Origin: Rhodosorus marinus
Taxonomy: Eukaryota > Rhodophyta > Stylonematophyceae > Stylonematales > Stylonemataceae
NCBI GenBank assembly: GCA_029953675.1
Contig: JAMWBK010000009.1
Coordinates: forward strand, 1,178,001-1,242,000
Direction of reading: 5' to 3'
DNA length: 64,000 nucleotides
Below, in pieces: positions 24,086-35,390 of the stretch; the first letter of the stretch is position 1; each line of letters opens with the position of its first letter. The notes beneath the pieces are model-generated. The model saw nothing but the letters and a program-made list of their open reading frames with translations. It did no database searches and was not told the DNA's origin. A program made the translations under genes and the position numbers.

Positions 24086-25416
24086 ACACGCTCAGGAACT
24101 CCACCACTCCTTCCAACAAATCCGTTCAAAAAACAATCACCCAAACAACACTCGATCACTCCCCCAATCCAACCCCCCCCCCCGTCCTGGTCACCAAATT
24201 CCCATATCACCACCAGATCCAGATTTTTCAAAAATGGCTTCTGTCTTTCCTCTCCTCAAAAAACTTTAAAACCCTCCCTCCTTCACCCCACCCCCCTCCT
24301 TCCCCCTTCAAAAAAAATAAATCAGAACAAGGTTCACATATCACGTACAGATACCTCTAATCAGTCAGCCTTCCGAGGAAATCTAAACCTGAAACCAGCT
24401 GAAACACGCACCCAACATCTCTCATCATCATCTTATCCTTCTCCTTCCCTCCTTTAAAAAACAAATCAGCTGAATCCCAAACCATCTCCTCACAATTCAT
24501 CATCTTCTCCTCCTTCCCTTCACTCTCATCAGATTTCCCTCGTTTTTTTGTTTTTGGTTCAAAACAACAACAACATTGTTTTTGTGTGCAAAAACCCTGA
24601 AAAATAAAAACCCATCTCCTGCGTCCTTCATCGCGAAAACCCAGATTTTTTGATCGAAATGGGGGTGCGGGAATTCCAATGCTTAACTGTCACTAAGAAT
24701 TCAATCTATAATATAGACTGAATAATCAATAATATAAATTTAATTAATTAGTATCCAGTCATTATTGATCTTAAGGATTGAGGTTAGCAGATGACCCTAA
24801 GAGTGGTTTATCGGAGTAGTCGCCATTTTCGATCGAGCATTCTTTTCTGGGATATTTTATTGGATTTTTAAAGAATTTCTGATAGTATTGGGAACGTTGT
24901 GGGTTCGAATCTGAGTGCGCGGCGGGTTTTGGTTGTTGGATTGTGTTTTTGGATGAAGAGAACTTGTTTGGGTGTGGCTGGATGGGAGGTCCTTAGCAAT
25001 AGCATGGTTACTCGTTCTTGGTTTCCTGGCTGATTGTCTCCGGATATGATTGTGAAACGAGCTTGAACATGTAACGTTCCGTTATCGTCCTGGCCCTCTC
25101 GCCACTCTGTTTTTCTTTTTGGGATTGTCTTTTGTGGCAAGTGGGAGACCGCTGGACATGTTTGGATTACGTCTTCTGCTGCTACTCCTATTTTTTGTGT
25201 TATGGATTTTCACAATATGAAGCAATAATGTCCAAGCCCATGACCAGCACTTCTCACGCGAACCCGCGCGCTCCGTCGCAGTTGAGTTGAAGCTTCGTTC
25301 AAGATGCCTCTCGCCGTGGGATCAGCGCGTTTTCGCTGCCTGAACACAAAATATTTCTCTTTTCGCATGCCCCAGGCAAATTTTAAAAAGTTGTCCAAGG
25401 CCTTCATAATTGCTCC
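24086..25416. other. Intergenic region between divergent genes
   Basis: Plus strand 24.1-24.6 kb is C/T-rich with long C runs (for example around 24170-24182), so the coding strand of the SLC17 gene is G-rich just upstream of its start. The rest is AT-rich. No gene recognised. Confidence 0.4.
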
Positions 25417-26446
25417 ATGATCTTGAGAACCGTTTCCAGCTCTGGCTCGCGGGGAAGCCGCACTCAGATTGGAAAGGATGAGATATGGTATGCTCTTGTA
25501 CAGCTTGCAAGGGCGAAGCTGCAACTTGCGGATGAGCGAATTGGTCCTTGGATGCACAGTGAAGCGTTTTTTCAAACTATCACCTTCTGGAGAACAGTTC
25601 TTTCGGTATGATGACGTATGGATATGCTCAAGAGCGCCCATGAGGTAGTTCTAAAGCAGGTTTTCGAAAGCCCACTGGGTTTTGCAAATGGCTACGGAGC
25701 GGGCGCTACATTCTCTCACGTTACTAGAGACGGCACTAAATAGGTTTATTCTACGTTCGATGACCGAGTACTACAGTGGTAAGCTGCCGGACTCGATTTC
25801 CGCTGGAAAACGAATGAGCCTGAATGAGTGTGTTGGAGTCGTGGAAACGAATTGGGTCCTGGTTTTTGAACCCTCACCTCTTGGCAAAGAAGAGGACACG
25901 GCTAAGAGTGTACTTGTCCGCTTGAAGAAAATGGCAGAGAGCGTCACCTCTAGTAGGGACAGCGTGAGACCCACTACCTTGAAACGAATTGTTTCGAACG
26001 TGAAGTACGTGATGACCTTGATCAATGCTCCAGAGCTGAAAGCGGTAGAGCTTCTTGAAAACGGGCAAGCTTCGGGATCCGGTCAAGGTACTAGAGCAGT
26101 TCATTCTTCAGACTGGTCGTCTTTGGTGGAGGATCACCCTTTAGAGCGAGCTTCCGGGTTGGCTACTCGGCTCGTGACAAGCTCGTTGCTTCAGGCTTAT
26201 CTGAAGCTTATCTTCCTCCCTCTTCCTTCTTCGCCACCGAGAACAGCTTTGAAACACAAGAATTCTGTCAGTACTACTCCGAAGGGTCCAATCGCTTCGC
26301 CTCCAAGCGTATCTCCCGGTGCTCGTCCGAGCCCTCAAACAGCACAAAGGAAGATTGTAGCAGCGAGAAGATCCTCTCGCAAGCGTCCAACGACAATTAA
26401 GCAGGGAGCGGCTCCAGTTGAGTTAGAGGCAATTCCTCTCACATGA
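25417..26446 (+). CDS. Unrecognised protein, probably two exons
   Basis: Exon 1 is 25417..25605, ending at a GTATGA donor. Exon 2 runs to the stop at 26446, with its start uncertain: an AG before 25700 keeps frame, whereas the stronger CAG acceptor at 25659 does not. Coding character is good: DEIWYALVQLARAKLQLADE in exon 1, helical segments MTEYYSGKLPDS and TLKRIVSNVKYVMTLINAPE in exon 2, then a Pro/Ser-rich region with a basic tail (AARRSSRKRPTTIKQ). The first half is probably helical and the last 90 residues disordered, with a possible nuclear signal. No family recognised. The next gene starts 64 bases downstream on the same strand. Confidence 0.45.
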
Positions 26447-26510
26447 CAACTCGCGTGGAGCAAGCAACATCTGATCTTGAACTCATCCGTTTGGGTAGGC
26501 AATTGACTCG

Positions 26511-27619
26511 ATGGTGACGGACCGAGATTTGGATCCGAAAATAGATCAAGCTAAGAGGGACAGCGGAATTACTGAGCCTGGGAGATTCACAAGAGAGGTT
26601 GACCTTATGGAGCATAGCGGCCAAGTACATACCAAACATGCTCCGGTAAGTGATGTGCCAATGGACCAGTTCCAGCTGGAATCGATGCGCATGGGCCTAT
26701 CCGATAAGACCGATATGGAAGGTGTTCAGCGATCGTTGCGGTTCAATGCCGATAGACTGCCGACGATTGCAGACGAAGTGAATGAAACCTCTTTGCTCTT
26801 CGTAGTCGACGGGCCAAACATTGCGCATAGGTGCAGCTTTGCATCAATTGTTTATATCTGCGTAGCTGTATTTGAGGTTGAATCTAACCGACCAATGTGA
26901 TACGACGTGCAGGCATGGGTTTGGAAACTTCTCGCCGAAAGGGATGCTTTGTGCATATACGTATTTCACGAGGCACGGGTTTAACTGCGTTGTCGTTGTC
27001 CCTGATGGGCAACTACGCCTACAGGTATTGCGTCAATACTTGCTATGCCTCTCTACAATCGCTGACTTTGTTATCTCCTTTGATATGATATTCTTTGCGC
27101 AGATGATGAACGAGAGCGATTCATCTATGGAGGCAGATTCAAACGAAGTAGTTCTTGCTCTGCGTACGCTTGTTCTGAAGGGAAACCTGGTGCTTACTCC
27201 TCGGGAGGACTACGATGACTCTTACATAGTGAATTATGGAATGTCAAAAGGAGCCATTGTCGTTAGCAATGATCGGTAGGTCATTCATCGTTCATGTCCT
27301 CGAAACGAATTGGTTTCAGGGTACTCGAGGAAGAACACTATGCCTGTTTCCATAGCGATTGACACCGCTGCTTTTTCGACCATTGTTTTGCTGCCCGACT
27401 AGATACCGAGACCATCTAAGCCAGGCAGAGGCGCGAGGGAAGAAATTTCTGGACTTACTAACAAAGTATCTGAAGGCGTGCCGTCTATCGTTTGCTTTTC
27501 GCGGGGACGAGTTTATTCCTTCTCCGGATTTCGATCTTGCTGCCGGAAAGGTCGTCTGCAAGCATGTGGCGGAGAAGTATAGAGAAGCTGTCGGGGGAAC
27601 GGGCTTCACCTACTTCTAG
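26511..27619 (+). CDS. Regnase-type NYN domain ribonuclease (Zc3h12a-like RNase), without CCCH finger
   Basis: Four exons: 26511..26830, 26913..27024, 27103..27275, 27403..27619, giving 273 residues. The NYN/PIN-like RNase domain starts near residue 95: LLFVVDGPNIAHRHG (first Asp and Asn plus the HG of DGSNVAxxHG), NCVVVVPDG, VLTPREDYDDSYIVNYG (the central Asp pair) and AIVVSNDRYRDHL (last Asp residues), then a FRGDEFIPSPD tail as in Regnase proteins. All four expected acidic residues are present, so it should cleave RNA. Metazoan Regnases carry a CCCH zinc finger after the domain; none is present here. The N-terminal 90 residues are charged and unstructured-looking. Confidence 0.85.
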
Positions 27620-28440
27620 CAAAACCGCCAAGTGCCAAGTCCAGTTAATGTGGTATGCTCTCACACTGGACTTGTGGAGAAAAATCTATTTATTTCGTGA
27701 AATACCACGCTGCACGTTTTTCGGATAGACACAGCGATCTGTGATGGACTTCTGAGCGACTTCTGAGCAGCGGCTTGCTCAAATGCCGAACGACTTTAAT
27801 GTTTTTCTGCCCGAGGGGGATCGTTCGCACAAAGCCTACCTGCCAGCAGTTGGTTGCCATGAAGGACGAAACAACGTCTGCACAAACTCCCACAACTATT
27901 TCGCCTTTGGAGCTGCTGGAACTTTCAAAGCCATCCTCCCAGTGGCTAGGGATTGAGTACATCCAGCCACTACTACTACACCACGCGAGGGGCAATCCCG
28001 CTCTGGACTTCTGGATTTCGTACTTTCACAGTTCTGCAAAGCAACACAAAACGGCAAAAAAGCAGGTTTTCTTCGAATCCTAATTTTGATCTTTATATGC
28101 GCCAAGAAACCTCTAAGACCAAAAAAGTACAATGCTCTGACACAGCATGTAGTACACCTTTTTGTATAGTTTTTTACCGAGTTTTGCGTTCGCGCTCGTC
28201 CCCAATCACAGAAACATAGGAGAATGGTTAGGCGGGCGGCATGGGACATGCCCCCAATAGCCCCAAACCAAGAATCGTCTAGTTTTCAACGGTTCCAATG
28301 CCCCATCGGCCTCATTGTCAAGCCATATGGCCGATTCCAGCCCGCTCGTACAGATTCTGATGCCCTAGTGTTTCCCGCAATGCTTGATAATGCTTGATGT
28401 TGGGGTTTGGTTAGTAACAAAAGGAGGTGGGTGTTGGAAT
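27620..28440. other. 3' flank of the NYN gene
   Basis: ORFs of about 100 codons on both strands at 27.7-28.25 kb overlap and resemble nothing known. No feature supported. Confidence 0.35.
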
Positions 28441-28445
28441 TCTAG

Positions 28446-28521
28446 CTCTGGCATTGAATAGTGATCGTTTCCGGGTGTGACAGTCTGTCAGACCGGAAAC
28501 GATCACTATTCAATGCCAGAG
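28446..28521. repeat. Perfect 29-bp inverted repeat (hairpin)
   Basis: Left arm 28446-28474 and right arm 28493-28521 are exact reverse complements (29/29), separated by an 18-base loop that itself holds TGACA/TGTCA. A transcript would fold into a 76-nt stem-loop of miRNA-precursor size. It could equally be a palindromic mobile-element remnant. It is outside any recognised gene and no second copy was seen in the window. Confidence 0.85.
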
Positions 28522-28959
28522 GGGTTGCGTTAGTCTGGGGTAGCAGCCAAATAAAGGCTACGGGGTTACAACAGTGAGAAGCTCGTCTGCCGAGGCCTTG
28601 TGGAAAGCTGCTGCTTCTAAGGAAGCAGCTCGATGTTCATAATGAATTTCAGTTCAATAATTCATTTTAAATGGGACATTCAATTTATTTTCATTATACG
28701 AATGAGCTCTTCATATTGTATTATGGCTGTGTTAAACACAGGAATGCGGCAACTTTTTCATGAATACATAAAATAAAGTTTCACTTGTCATCAAACCCTG
28801 TTTGGCACTTTTGGCGTAAAATCAGGAGTAATCCGTGTAGTTGTTGTGATTATGGTATTGCGGCATGCAACATTGCCCCTTGACCCACCTTGGGGATGGG
28901 GTTCTCTGCCATATAGAAAGGCCTTGTTCTTTGGAGTGGAAAAAAAAATGGGAGGGCTT

Positions 28960-29215
28960 TGTCTTCTCCAGGCATTCGTGCTTCGGCTCTAGCTCATCGC
29001 CTGGTCCTCTGGTCATTGAGTACTTTGGGTTTTTGGATTCCGTTGGTTCTCGTTGGCTTCGGGAATTCCGCGAACACCCTGTCACCGTCTCTCCTCGTTG
29101 TTTTCCCGTTCAAGTTTCTTGCTGTGGGGTATGAACGCTGCTTTGATGTTGGAGGCGCGCGATCTTCGCCGCGCATAGTCGTTTTTTCCCCCTCGGGGTT
29201 CCTTCTTTCAGTCTC
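28960..29215. repeat. Interspersed repeat, about 250 bp (copy 1 of 3)
   Basis: Contains blocks such as CTCTAGCTCATCGCCTGG, GTCATTGAGT and GAGGCGCGCGATCTTCGCCG. Related copies lie at about 36505-36775 and 36890-37085, so the right unit holds two copies in tandem and the left unit one. No coding capacity recognised. Confidence 0.75.
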
Positions 29216-29529
29216 TGATTAAACAAAATCATCCATTCTTTGGTAGCATAGGGCGACCAGAGCTGTGTATCGGACGACAATCAATTGGCAGCAACTCACT
29301 CAACATCACCAAACAAGAGGACAGGCTGTCCTAAAGTGTGTTATTTGTTTGTTTTTCATAAGTTTTCACCTCGCTTTCACACAACCGTCAATAAGAGCGT
29401 TTGTTCAGAGCCTACCTACCCTGAGGAGCGTATAAAGGGAGCCGGTAGTGCGGCGTGTCGAACAACAAAAGCAGCGTTAGAGCGCCAGCATGTCAAAGAA
29501 AACTCCATGAGGAGATTTTCCAAGACTGC

Positions 29530-29885
29530 TTGAGGGGCGTTTCGAAGGTAGGTACGAATCAGCAGCCAACACTTCAGCATAATGCTGCCTCTTATCCTGG
29601 TCCGGTTTCCCGGGTGGAATTCCTGTATGCCGCGACTACACACCTTCACGATGGAGAAGAACATCCATATAGCGTGAGAGCACAGTTGAACAGGATTCTG
29701 TGGCAACGCAGCGCTCAACTTGTCATGCATACGATCGAGAAAGATCGCAATGATCTCCCGGTATTTCCTTTAGATAGACTAGCTTTTAGGTGAGATCCCA
29801 GGACTGGGGTTTTGGGCATGTTTAGAGCCCCTTGAGTGTGTTTTCGTTGCGCTGCGAGAGGTAGCCGCCGAATAAAGGCTATGGA
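29530..29885. repeat. Interspersed repeat, about 350 bp (copy 1 of several)
   Basis: Shares blocks such as GAAGGTAGGTACGAATCAGC, CTTCACGATGGAGAAGAACA and GCATGTTTAGAGC, ending near AATAAAGGCTA. Partial or full copies occur at about 35805-35990, 37410-37560 and 37715-37960. Possibly a non-autonomous mobile element; no terminal repeats or target duplication could be defined by eye. Confidence 0.7.
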
Positions 29886-31520
29886 GCATTTCGGAAAACA
29901 CGACGGAAGCCAGGGAGAAGCAACAGTATCTAAATAGACCAAACCGCTCGAAAATGAGCAGTACAATCCCCTTAGACAGTGCCGAGTCCCGAAAGTTTCG
30001 ACGACTCATCGCCTCAGCGTACTGAGACGCCACTACTGTCGTGCGGCTATCCGCTACACTTCAAGGTATTAAGACAAAGAGCCTGAAATATCTTTTCCCT
30101 GAACCCAACATATTGTTCACCTCCGCCCGCCCTCAACAGTTGTGAGTACCAAACGTTGGAGACTCAATTGTAAGAGGCAAACTTTCGAGGGGTCCGAAGA
30201 GGGTCAGAGACCAGAGCAGGCCATGCAAAAGTGAGCGTTGATATGTAGGGAACACAGTGTGCTAGGACTTGTCCCATAGCGAATGTGCCAAACCAAGTAA
30301 GAGGGGTAGGGTAGCCTGGTGAGCACACAACCGCGAGATGAGCCTTGACGGAATCTACTGCCACTGGCAGCCAGAAAATGTAGCTTAAGGGAATGACGAT
30401 TCAATGATAGCCATTGGACAAACGCCCATCGACTGTGTTTTTGTCTACGATGGGTTTTTAAGTATTTGGAGGAGAATCGTCCAAGAGGAGTGGCGTCCGG
30501 AGGGGTGGCGTCCAGAGGGGTGGCCTTTACTTTCGTCTGGAGTAGACTTATCATTCACCTGGTATATGACCTTCCAACTAGGTAGGGCGTAAAGTCAATA
30601 CCGGCCTAAGTTGTAGATAAATTTTTTTTGGCCGATTCTATCCTAAAATTTGTTGAATTTTGGTGTAGAAGCGCAACCCATGTATAGAGCGCATGCGGGA
30701 AACGTACAGGTGCCTAGCTGGGTCTAAACCGCGTCCTTTTGCTTAATCCTTCAAACGTCAATCTTACAAACACTAGATTCGGCTGCAACGGGTCAACTTG
30801 TTTACCCGTTTCCTCTTGCCTTTATTAACTGTTTTAGCAAGTGTGTGTAAGCGAAGCGAATCCGAAGCGCTGAAGACACTGCTGGAGACCTGAGAAACCA
30901 TACCTCCATGAAAGTATATGGAGGCAAGACGGCGTGCCCATGTGTGCGATCTGCGTGCATATTGGAGGAGGACTGCGATGCAATCAAACTGAAGCACAAT
31001 TCCAAGATTTCATAAACCACCATTCGAAACTAGAGTCTAGGCGGGTGACTAGGACCCACCAAACGAGTGTGCCTACCTTCCTTCCTCTAGCAGGTCCCGA
31101 AGGGGAAATGACGAATCACCGGGTCCGACCCCTACTGCTAGTAATGGCGAACACTGCGGGGTACGGAACTAACTACGAATTTTCAGTCCGTCAATTGCGG
31201 GCAAGTCTAAAACTACCCATTGAATCACGCTTGAAAATATAACGTGCGGGTAGTAAAACGGAATGAGAATTGTAATCTCGCAAGGAGAGAATTGAGGAAT
31301 GAGAATTATAATGGTGTGCCGAGCGTGCTCTTGTGTACAGTCAGGAGTGCCACCTTTTCAGGATAGTTGGAACCTGATTTAGCGCAATAAGTGTGGTAGG
31401 CAGCGTGCAGTGAGGGAATTGTCCCTAATTTGTCCTTTAATGGGGTTGTCATTTCCGTCTGATAAAAGTTAATATGACCTATCCTCACGAATAATTCGAT
31501 CATTTGAATTCTGGCTCCAG

Positions 31521-32175
31521 TCCGATATGCGTTTATCGGACCGGAATAGAAAAGAAAAACACTTGTTTTCGTCCGATATTATTCAATCAACGAACATTGA
31601 TTGAAATTCAATCGTCTTCCTCGGTGAAGATTGGGAAAGAGTTGTTCGTCACAATTTGCCGCATAATCATTTTGCCCTTCCTGTTTGCGCGCTCAGAAAA
31701 ACCATTAGAGTGTGTATGGCAGTCATCATCGCCTGTTTATTCAGAGCAAGAGAAGCGAGAAACAAGACGCTGATGATGCCCGTCCAACAATAAAGCAGCA
31801 CTTGAACACCAGAGACTCAAAAACAACTCCGTGAGGAGGCGGTCAAGACGCGAGGGTCGCGCCTCGAAAGAGAGCCACGAAGCCCCTATCGTCGCATATC
31901 AGTCAGTGGAACTCGGGAGGAAATCACTAAGTCAATTGGTCGGCGTAAAAGCTTGTCATATCGAGAAGTAATCATGATTCAATTTCTGTCCTGAAGATGA
32001 TTGATTATTAGACTAGCGTTGCTTGAGTATTGGACATTTTATCGGAACAGAAATCAGACTGGTCTCGTCGAGTAACTAGAACGGTTAACGTACGAAAGTA
32101 ATTTCGTTTTTCAATATCACGTCCAAAACAAAATATCGGACGCGTCCGATATTTTGTCCGATAACTGATATCGGA
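31521..32175. promoter_or_regulatory. Cluster of TATCGGA/TCCGATA words with a 30-bp palindrome
   Basis: The 7-mer TCCGATA or its reverse complement occurs at 31521, 31534, 31572, 32134, 32145, 32157 and 32169. The central pair forms a perfect 30-bp palindrome at 32128-32157. A related, sparser cluster lies at 39389-39849 in the right unit (39389, 39464, 39517, 39843). Both lie 0.7-1.3 kb upstream of a transporter ATG. A protein-binding array is one reading and an old palindromic element is another; the role is not known. Confidence 0.55.
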
Positions 32176-32312
32176 CGGTCTATGACAACTCTCCTTCAAG
32201 CAGCAAACATGACCGCAAGCAGAAGATCGAGATAAAAATTCTCTCAAAACAAAAAACTGCACATGTCGATGTCGAGGTCCTCCACTTCTGAATTCCAACT
32301 ATTCTTTGATAG

Positions 32313-32340
32313 ATGAGGGGGGGGGGCGGGGGGGCCTGAT
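32313..32340. repeat. Poly-G tract
   Basis: A run of ten or more G, one C and seven more G, followed by CC. It could form a G-quadruplex on the plus strand. It is about 500 bp upstream of transporter A and is absent from the right unit. Confidence 0.7.
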
Positions 32341-32836
32341 GGTATACCTCCACTCTGTTGTAGATCTAGATATAAGAAATCTAATTCACGTATAGATAAG
32401 TATTGATATTTTCTTTTATTATTGGGAGCAACCTGTGTATTGTAAGAATTTGTACAATATTATTGTTTTAAAATAATCAGTTATATCACAGCTGTCCCAT
32501 GTTTTTAGGTGAGCAATGGTTCTAATTAAGAAGAATTGGCGTGATTAAGAATATTAAGCAGTTCGAGACTAAATCTCATGGAGCCTGATTCCATGGGATG
32601 TGGTGAAAGGGGAGTGCGTTGAGGAAAGGATTTTCGTTCGGAGGTGAAGGGCAGGACCATTCGGAACTCAGCTTCATGAACAGGTCGGAAGCTTTGGCTA
32701 TTCCTCTGAGAATATTAGAACGAAGAAATATGTTTTTGCTAGCATTCGGCATGCAGGTAGGCGTCGCGATTAAGGTCTGTGCCCATGCGTCTAAGAATTG
32801 GTTGGTTCAGGAGCCGGAATTCCATGTTTTTGAGCG

Positions 32837-34951
32837 ATGGAAAAGACGAAGAGCTTCACCATCGACGAGGCGATCGATGGAATCGGGTTTGGAAAGTTCC
32901 ACTGGATGCTGATGTTTCTCGTGGGGATTTCTTGGATTGGCGTCGGGATGCAAATGATGCTCTTGTCTTTTCTAGGTCCATTTGTGAGATGTTTATGGAC
33001 TCTTTTGCCGGCCCAAGTGAGTTCCTTCAGCTGAAGTTCAGTGATGAGTTTGCCTCTCAGTATTTTTCAAACGGAGCACCACCGCTGACCCATTGCTCCA
33101 GAACATACTGCTGGCGGCTCTTCTCGAGCATCGCCTGTCAGCAAGAGTAAACACTGACCAAGCGTTGGTCGGTCGTTTGTTTTCCTTTTTAGGTGTCGAT
33201 TCTAATCGCAGTAGAAAGCTTGGGGATTATGTGCGGAAACATACTCTGGGGTTGTGTTGGTGACCGATTCGGCAGGAAGAAAGCGGTCCTTTTCTGCACC
33301 ACGATTATTGCGCTTTTTGGTGTTGTCTCTGCGTTCACGCAGAACATCTCACAGCTCTGTGCAATGAGATTTTTTGTCGGAATTGGTTCTGGAGGAGTAA
33401 GTTTGGACTACGCCAAGGTTCAACATCGTCTGACAGCTAATAGCTTTCCCCTCCTGGAAATTTGTTTGCATTTGCACATCAGATTCATGTAGCCTTTCTG
33501 CTTTTCGTTGAGTTCGTTCCCTCTGAAAGACGAGGATTTTGGAGCACCGTTATACAGGGTTGGTGGATCATCGGAACCTTAGCCCAAGCTGTCATAGCCA
33601 TGCTCGTACTACCAACCCTTGGATGTCGTGCTTTTGTACTGGTCTCTGCGGTTCCCATTGTCGTCTTTGTGTGCCTAGGCTTTCTTTTGGTAGAAAGCCC
33701 TAGGTTCTTGCTCTCTGCAGGTAAGGCTGGGAATTTTTATGATCGATATCAGGGTCAGACGCCTCGGGATGTTGGCACTCATGTTACTGAAATCTAAAAA
33801 AAGCACTGTCCACAGGACAACTCGAGAAAGCATTTGACATTCTTGAGTATGTGTCAGAGATGAATGGGAAGAAGCTGCCTCCAGGGGAGCTGGCTGACAT
33901 GTGCCATGCTGACCCAGACGAACCGGCCGAAGAAGTCAAGGGGGAGAGTTGTGAAAACGATAAAGAGGAGGGCTCCGAAGACCTTGAGTGTATCGAACTT
34001 GAAGTAATCGAGGCTGACTTGAAGCAACCTAGCGAACGCAACAGCAAGAGCTTCCTGAACACTTTCCAGCAACTGCTTTTGGGCAAATACGCTATGATAA
34101 CGGGAATCCTTCTCATCCTATGGATAGTTTGTGCGCTGTTGTACTACGGCATCGTGCTCCTCACGACAACGCTCCTGGTATGTCAAAAGTTGATCGGGCG
34201 CTAGCATGCGTGAAACTAAACGGGCATCTTCCTCACTCTCCTCCATCAGCTCGACATTAATGGCTGTGATGCAGAGAATCCTCTCACGATGGGCGACTAC
34301 CTTCTAGTTTTGGCAACTACTGGCGCTGAGATTCCTGGGCTTCTGCTCGGGATGGTTCTTCTGGACCGCATCGGCGCAAAACCTTTGTTGGCATTATTAT
34401 TGCTGATGGGTGCGATCCCGTGCTTCCTGCTGTTCATACCGCAGCAAACCGTCAGAGTCTGCGTGCTTTTTCTAGCTCGGACAACAGTCGGCGGTGCTTT
34501 CCACGTCTTGTATACGTATACGCCTGAGGTGAGCGCGACCAGCTTTTATCTTGAAAGCTAGTGGTTTGGTGGCAGCCTCTCACATTGGTCTTCTTGACTT
34601 CTTTCCTTTGAAACAGTGCTACGGTACTTCGATACGTACTACAGCGTTCGGGTTCTGCACTGCCATTGCCAGGATAGGTGCGATGATAGCACCCTTCGTC
34701 GCAAATGTACCTCCTCACTATGGGAAGAGTTGGGTTTCGTTCACCATCCTAGGCGTCGCAGCTATCGTGGGCGGTCTCAGTTGCTTCTTCTTGCCGGTAT
34801 GTGAAAGTACTTGGAAGAGGTCGTCCACGGGGATTTTCGCTTGTGCTTCTTTAAACGTATTCACAATATTAACGTCGTAGTCGTGTTTACCTAATCGTCG
34901 CAGGTTGAAACAACTGGACGGGACCTTTCGAATCTTGACAACGACCACTGA
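32837..34951 (+). CDS. SVOP/SV2-like MFS transporter, copy A
   Basis: Seven exons: 32837..33016, 33193..33396, 33483..33720, 33816..34177, 34250..34528, 34617..34796, 34904..34951. The frame is intact, 496 residues. Order matches SVOP/SLC22-type carriers: IGFGKFHWMLM, then ESLGIMCGNILWGCVGDRFG with RKK (the MFS loop 2-3 motif), FFVGIGSGG, FVPSERRGFW, QGWWIIGTLAQAV, VESPRFLLSAG, a long acidic central loop in exon 4 (DPDEPAEEV... LEVIEADLKQ) and six more membrane segments (YYGIVLLTTTLL, GGAFHVLYTYTPE). A membrane carrier for a small organic solute; substrate not predictable. All splice sites are canonical, so both duplicates look functional. Confidence 0.88.
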
Positions 34952-34989
34952 GGTTTGTGCATAGATCAACATTGGTTAACCAAACACCA

Positions 34990-35390
34990 GTGTTGGGAAC
35001 ACTCAAGAATGCTCGCTGTTCTGCGCAGGGTAAGCATGGGGTCATCGATTGGCTTGGAGGCTCTGCTCAGTATCGTCCTCTGAGCCTGTACATAGAAAAT
35101 TGGTGAATGAACACAATCCATTAGATGCACAGCACTATTAAAAAATGCGAATTAGTAAACTGGATCACTGGAGGAATACAATCCACCTAGAGTGTACTCT
35201 TTTTTCGAGCCTACTTACCAAAGAAAACCGGAACCCTGTCATAAATAGATAACTGTGCAAGCTCTAAGATTGGGTCCCGTCAGCGCTTGTCCCCCTCCCT
35301 TAGCAACCAGTAACGCTATTGGTGCTGCCTCGTAAAGAGCTTGATCGCTCCTAGTGGGTCACTCATATCCTGTGGATGCATATATGTGTA
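34990..35390 (-). pseudogene. Decayed 3' fragment of the FBPase-like gene
   Basis: Matches 42735-43265, the last exon, last intron and part of the preceding exon of the FBPase-like gene. Blocks corresponding to the GSEDD, PTSIHDR and LLYEAAPIAF coding region are recognisable on the minus strand, but with indels. The part holding the stop codon and the C-terminal extension is deleted, another 16 bases are missing near 35066, and similarity ends abruptly near 35388. No upstream FBPase exons follow. It marks the right edge of the left duplication unit. Confidence 0.85.

Larger units (their letters stand above)
28865..35390. repeat. Left unit of a tandem segmental duplication
   Basis: This stretch matches about 36500-43265 in order: an intergenic repeat block, a conserved block (30.0-30.4 versus 38.05-38.5 kb), a TATCGGA motif block, an AT-rich leader (32.34-32.6 versus 40.05-40.3 kb), a seven-exon transporter and FBPase 3' sequence. 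The transporter ATGs are 7,695 bp apart. The copies differ by many substitutions and indels, so the event is not recent. The left unit stops inside FBPase sequence, whereas the right unit continues into the whole gene. Confidence 0.9.

Noticed and set aside
24890-24915. GGGTTCGAATC resembling a tRNA B box
   Set aside because: No A box or foldable acceptor stem at the right distance upstream.
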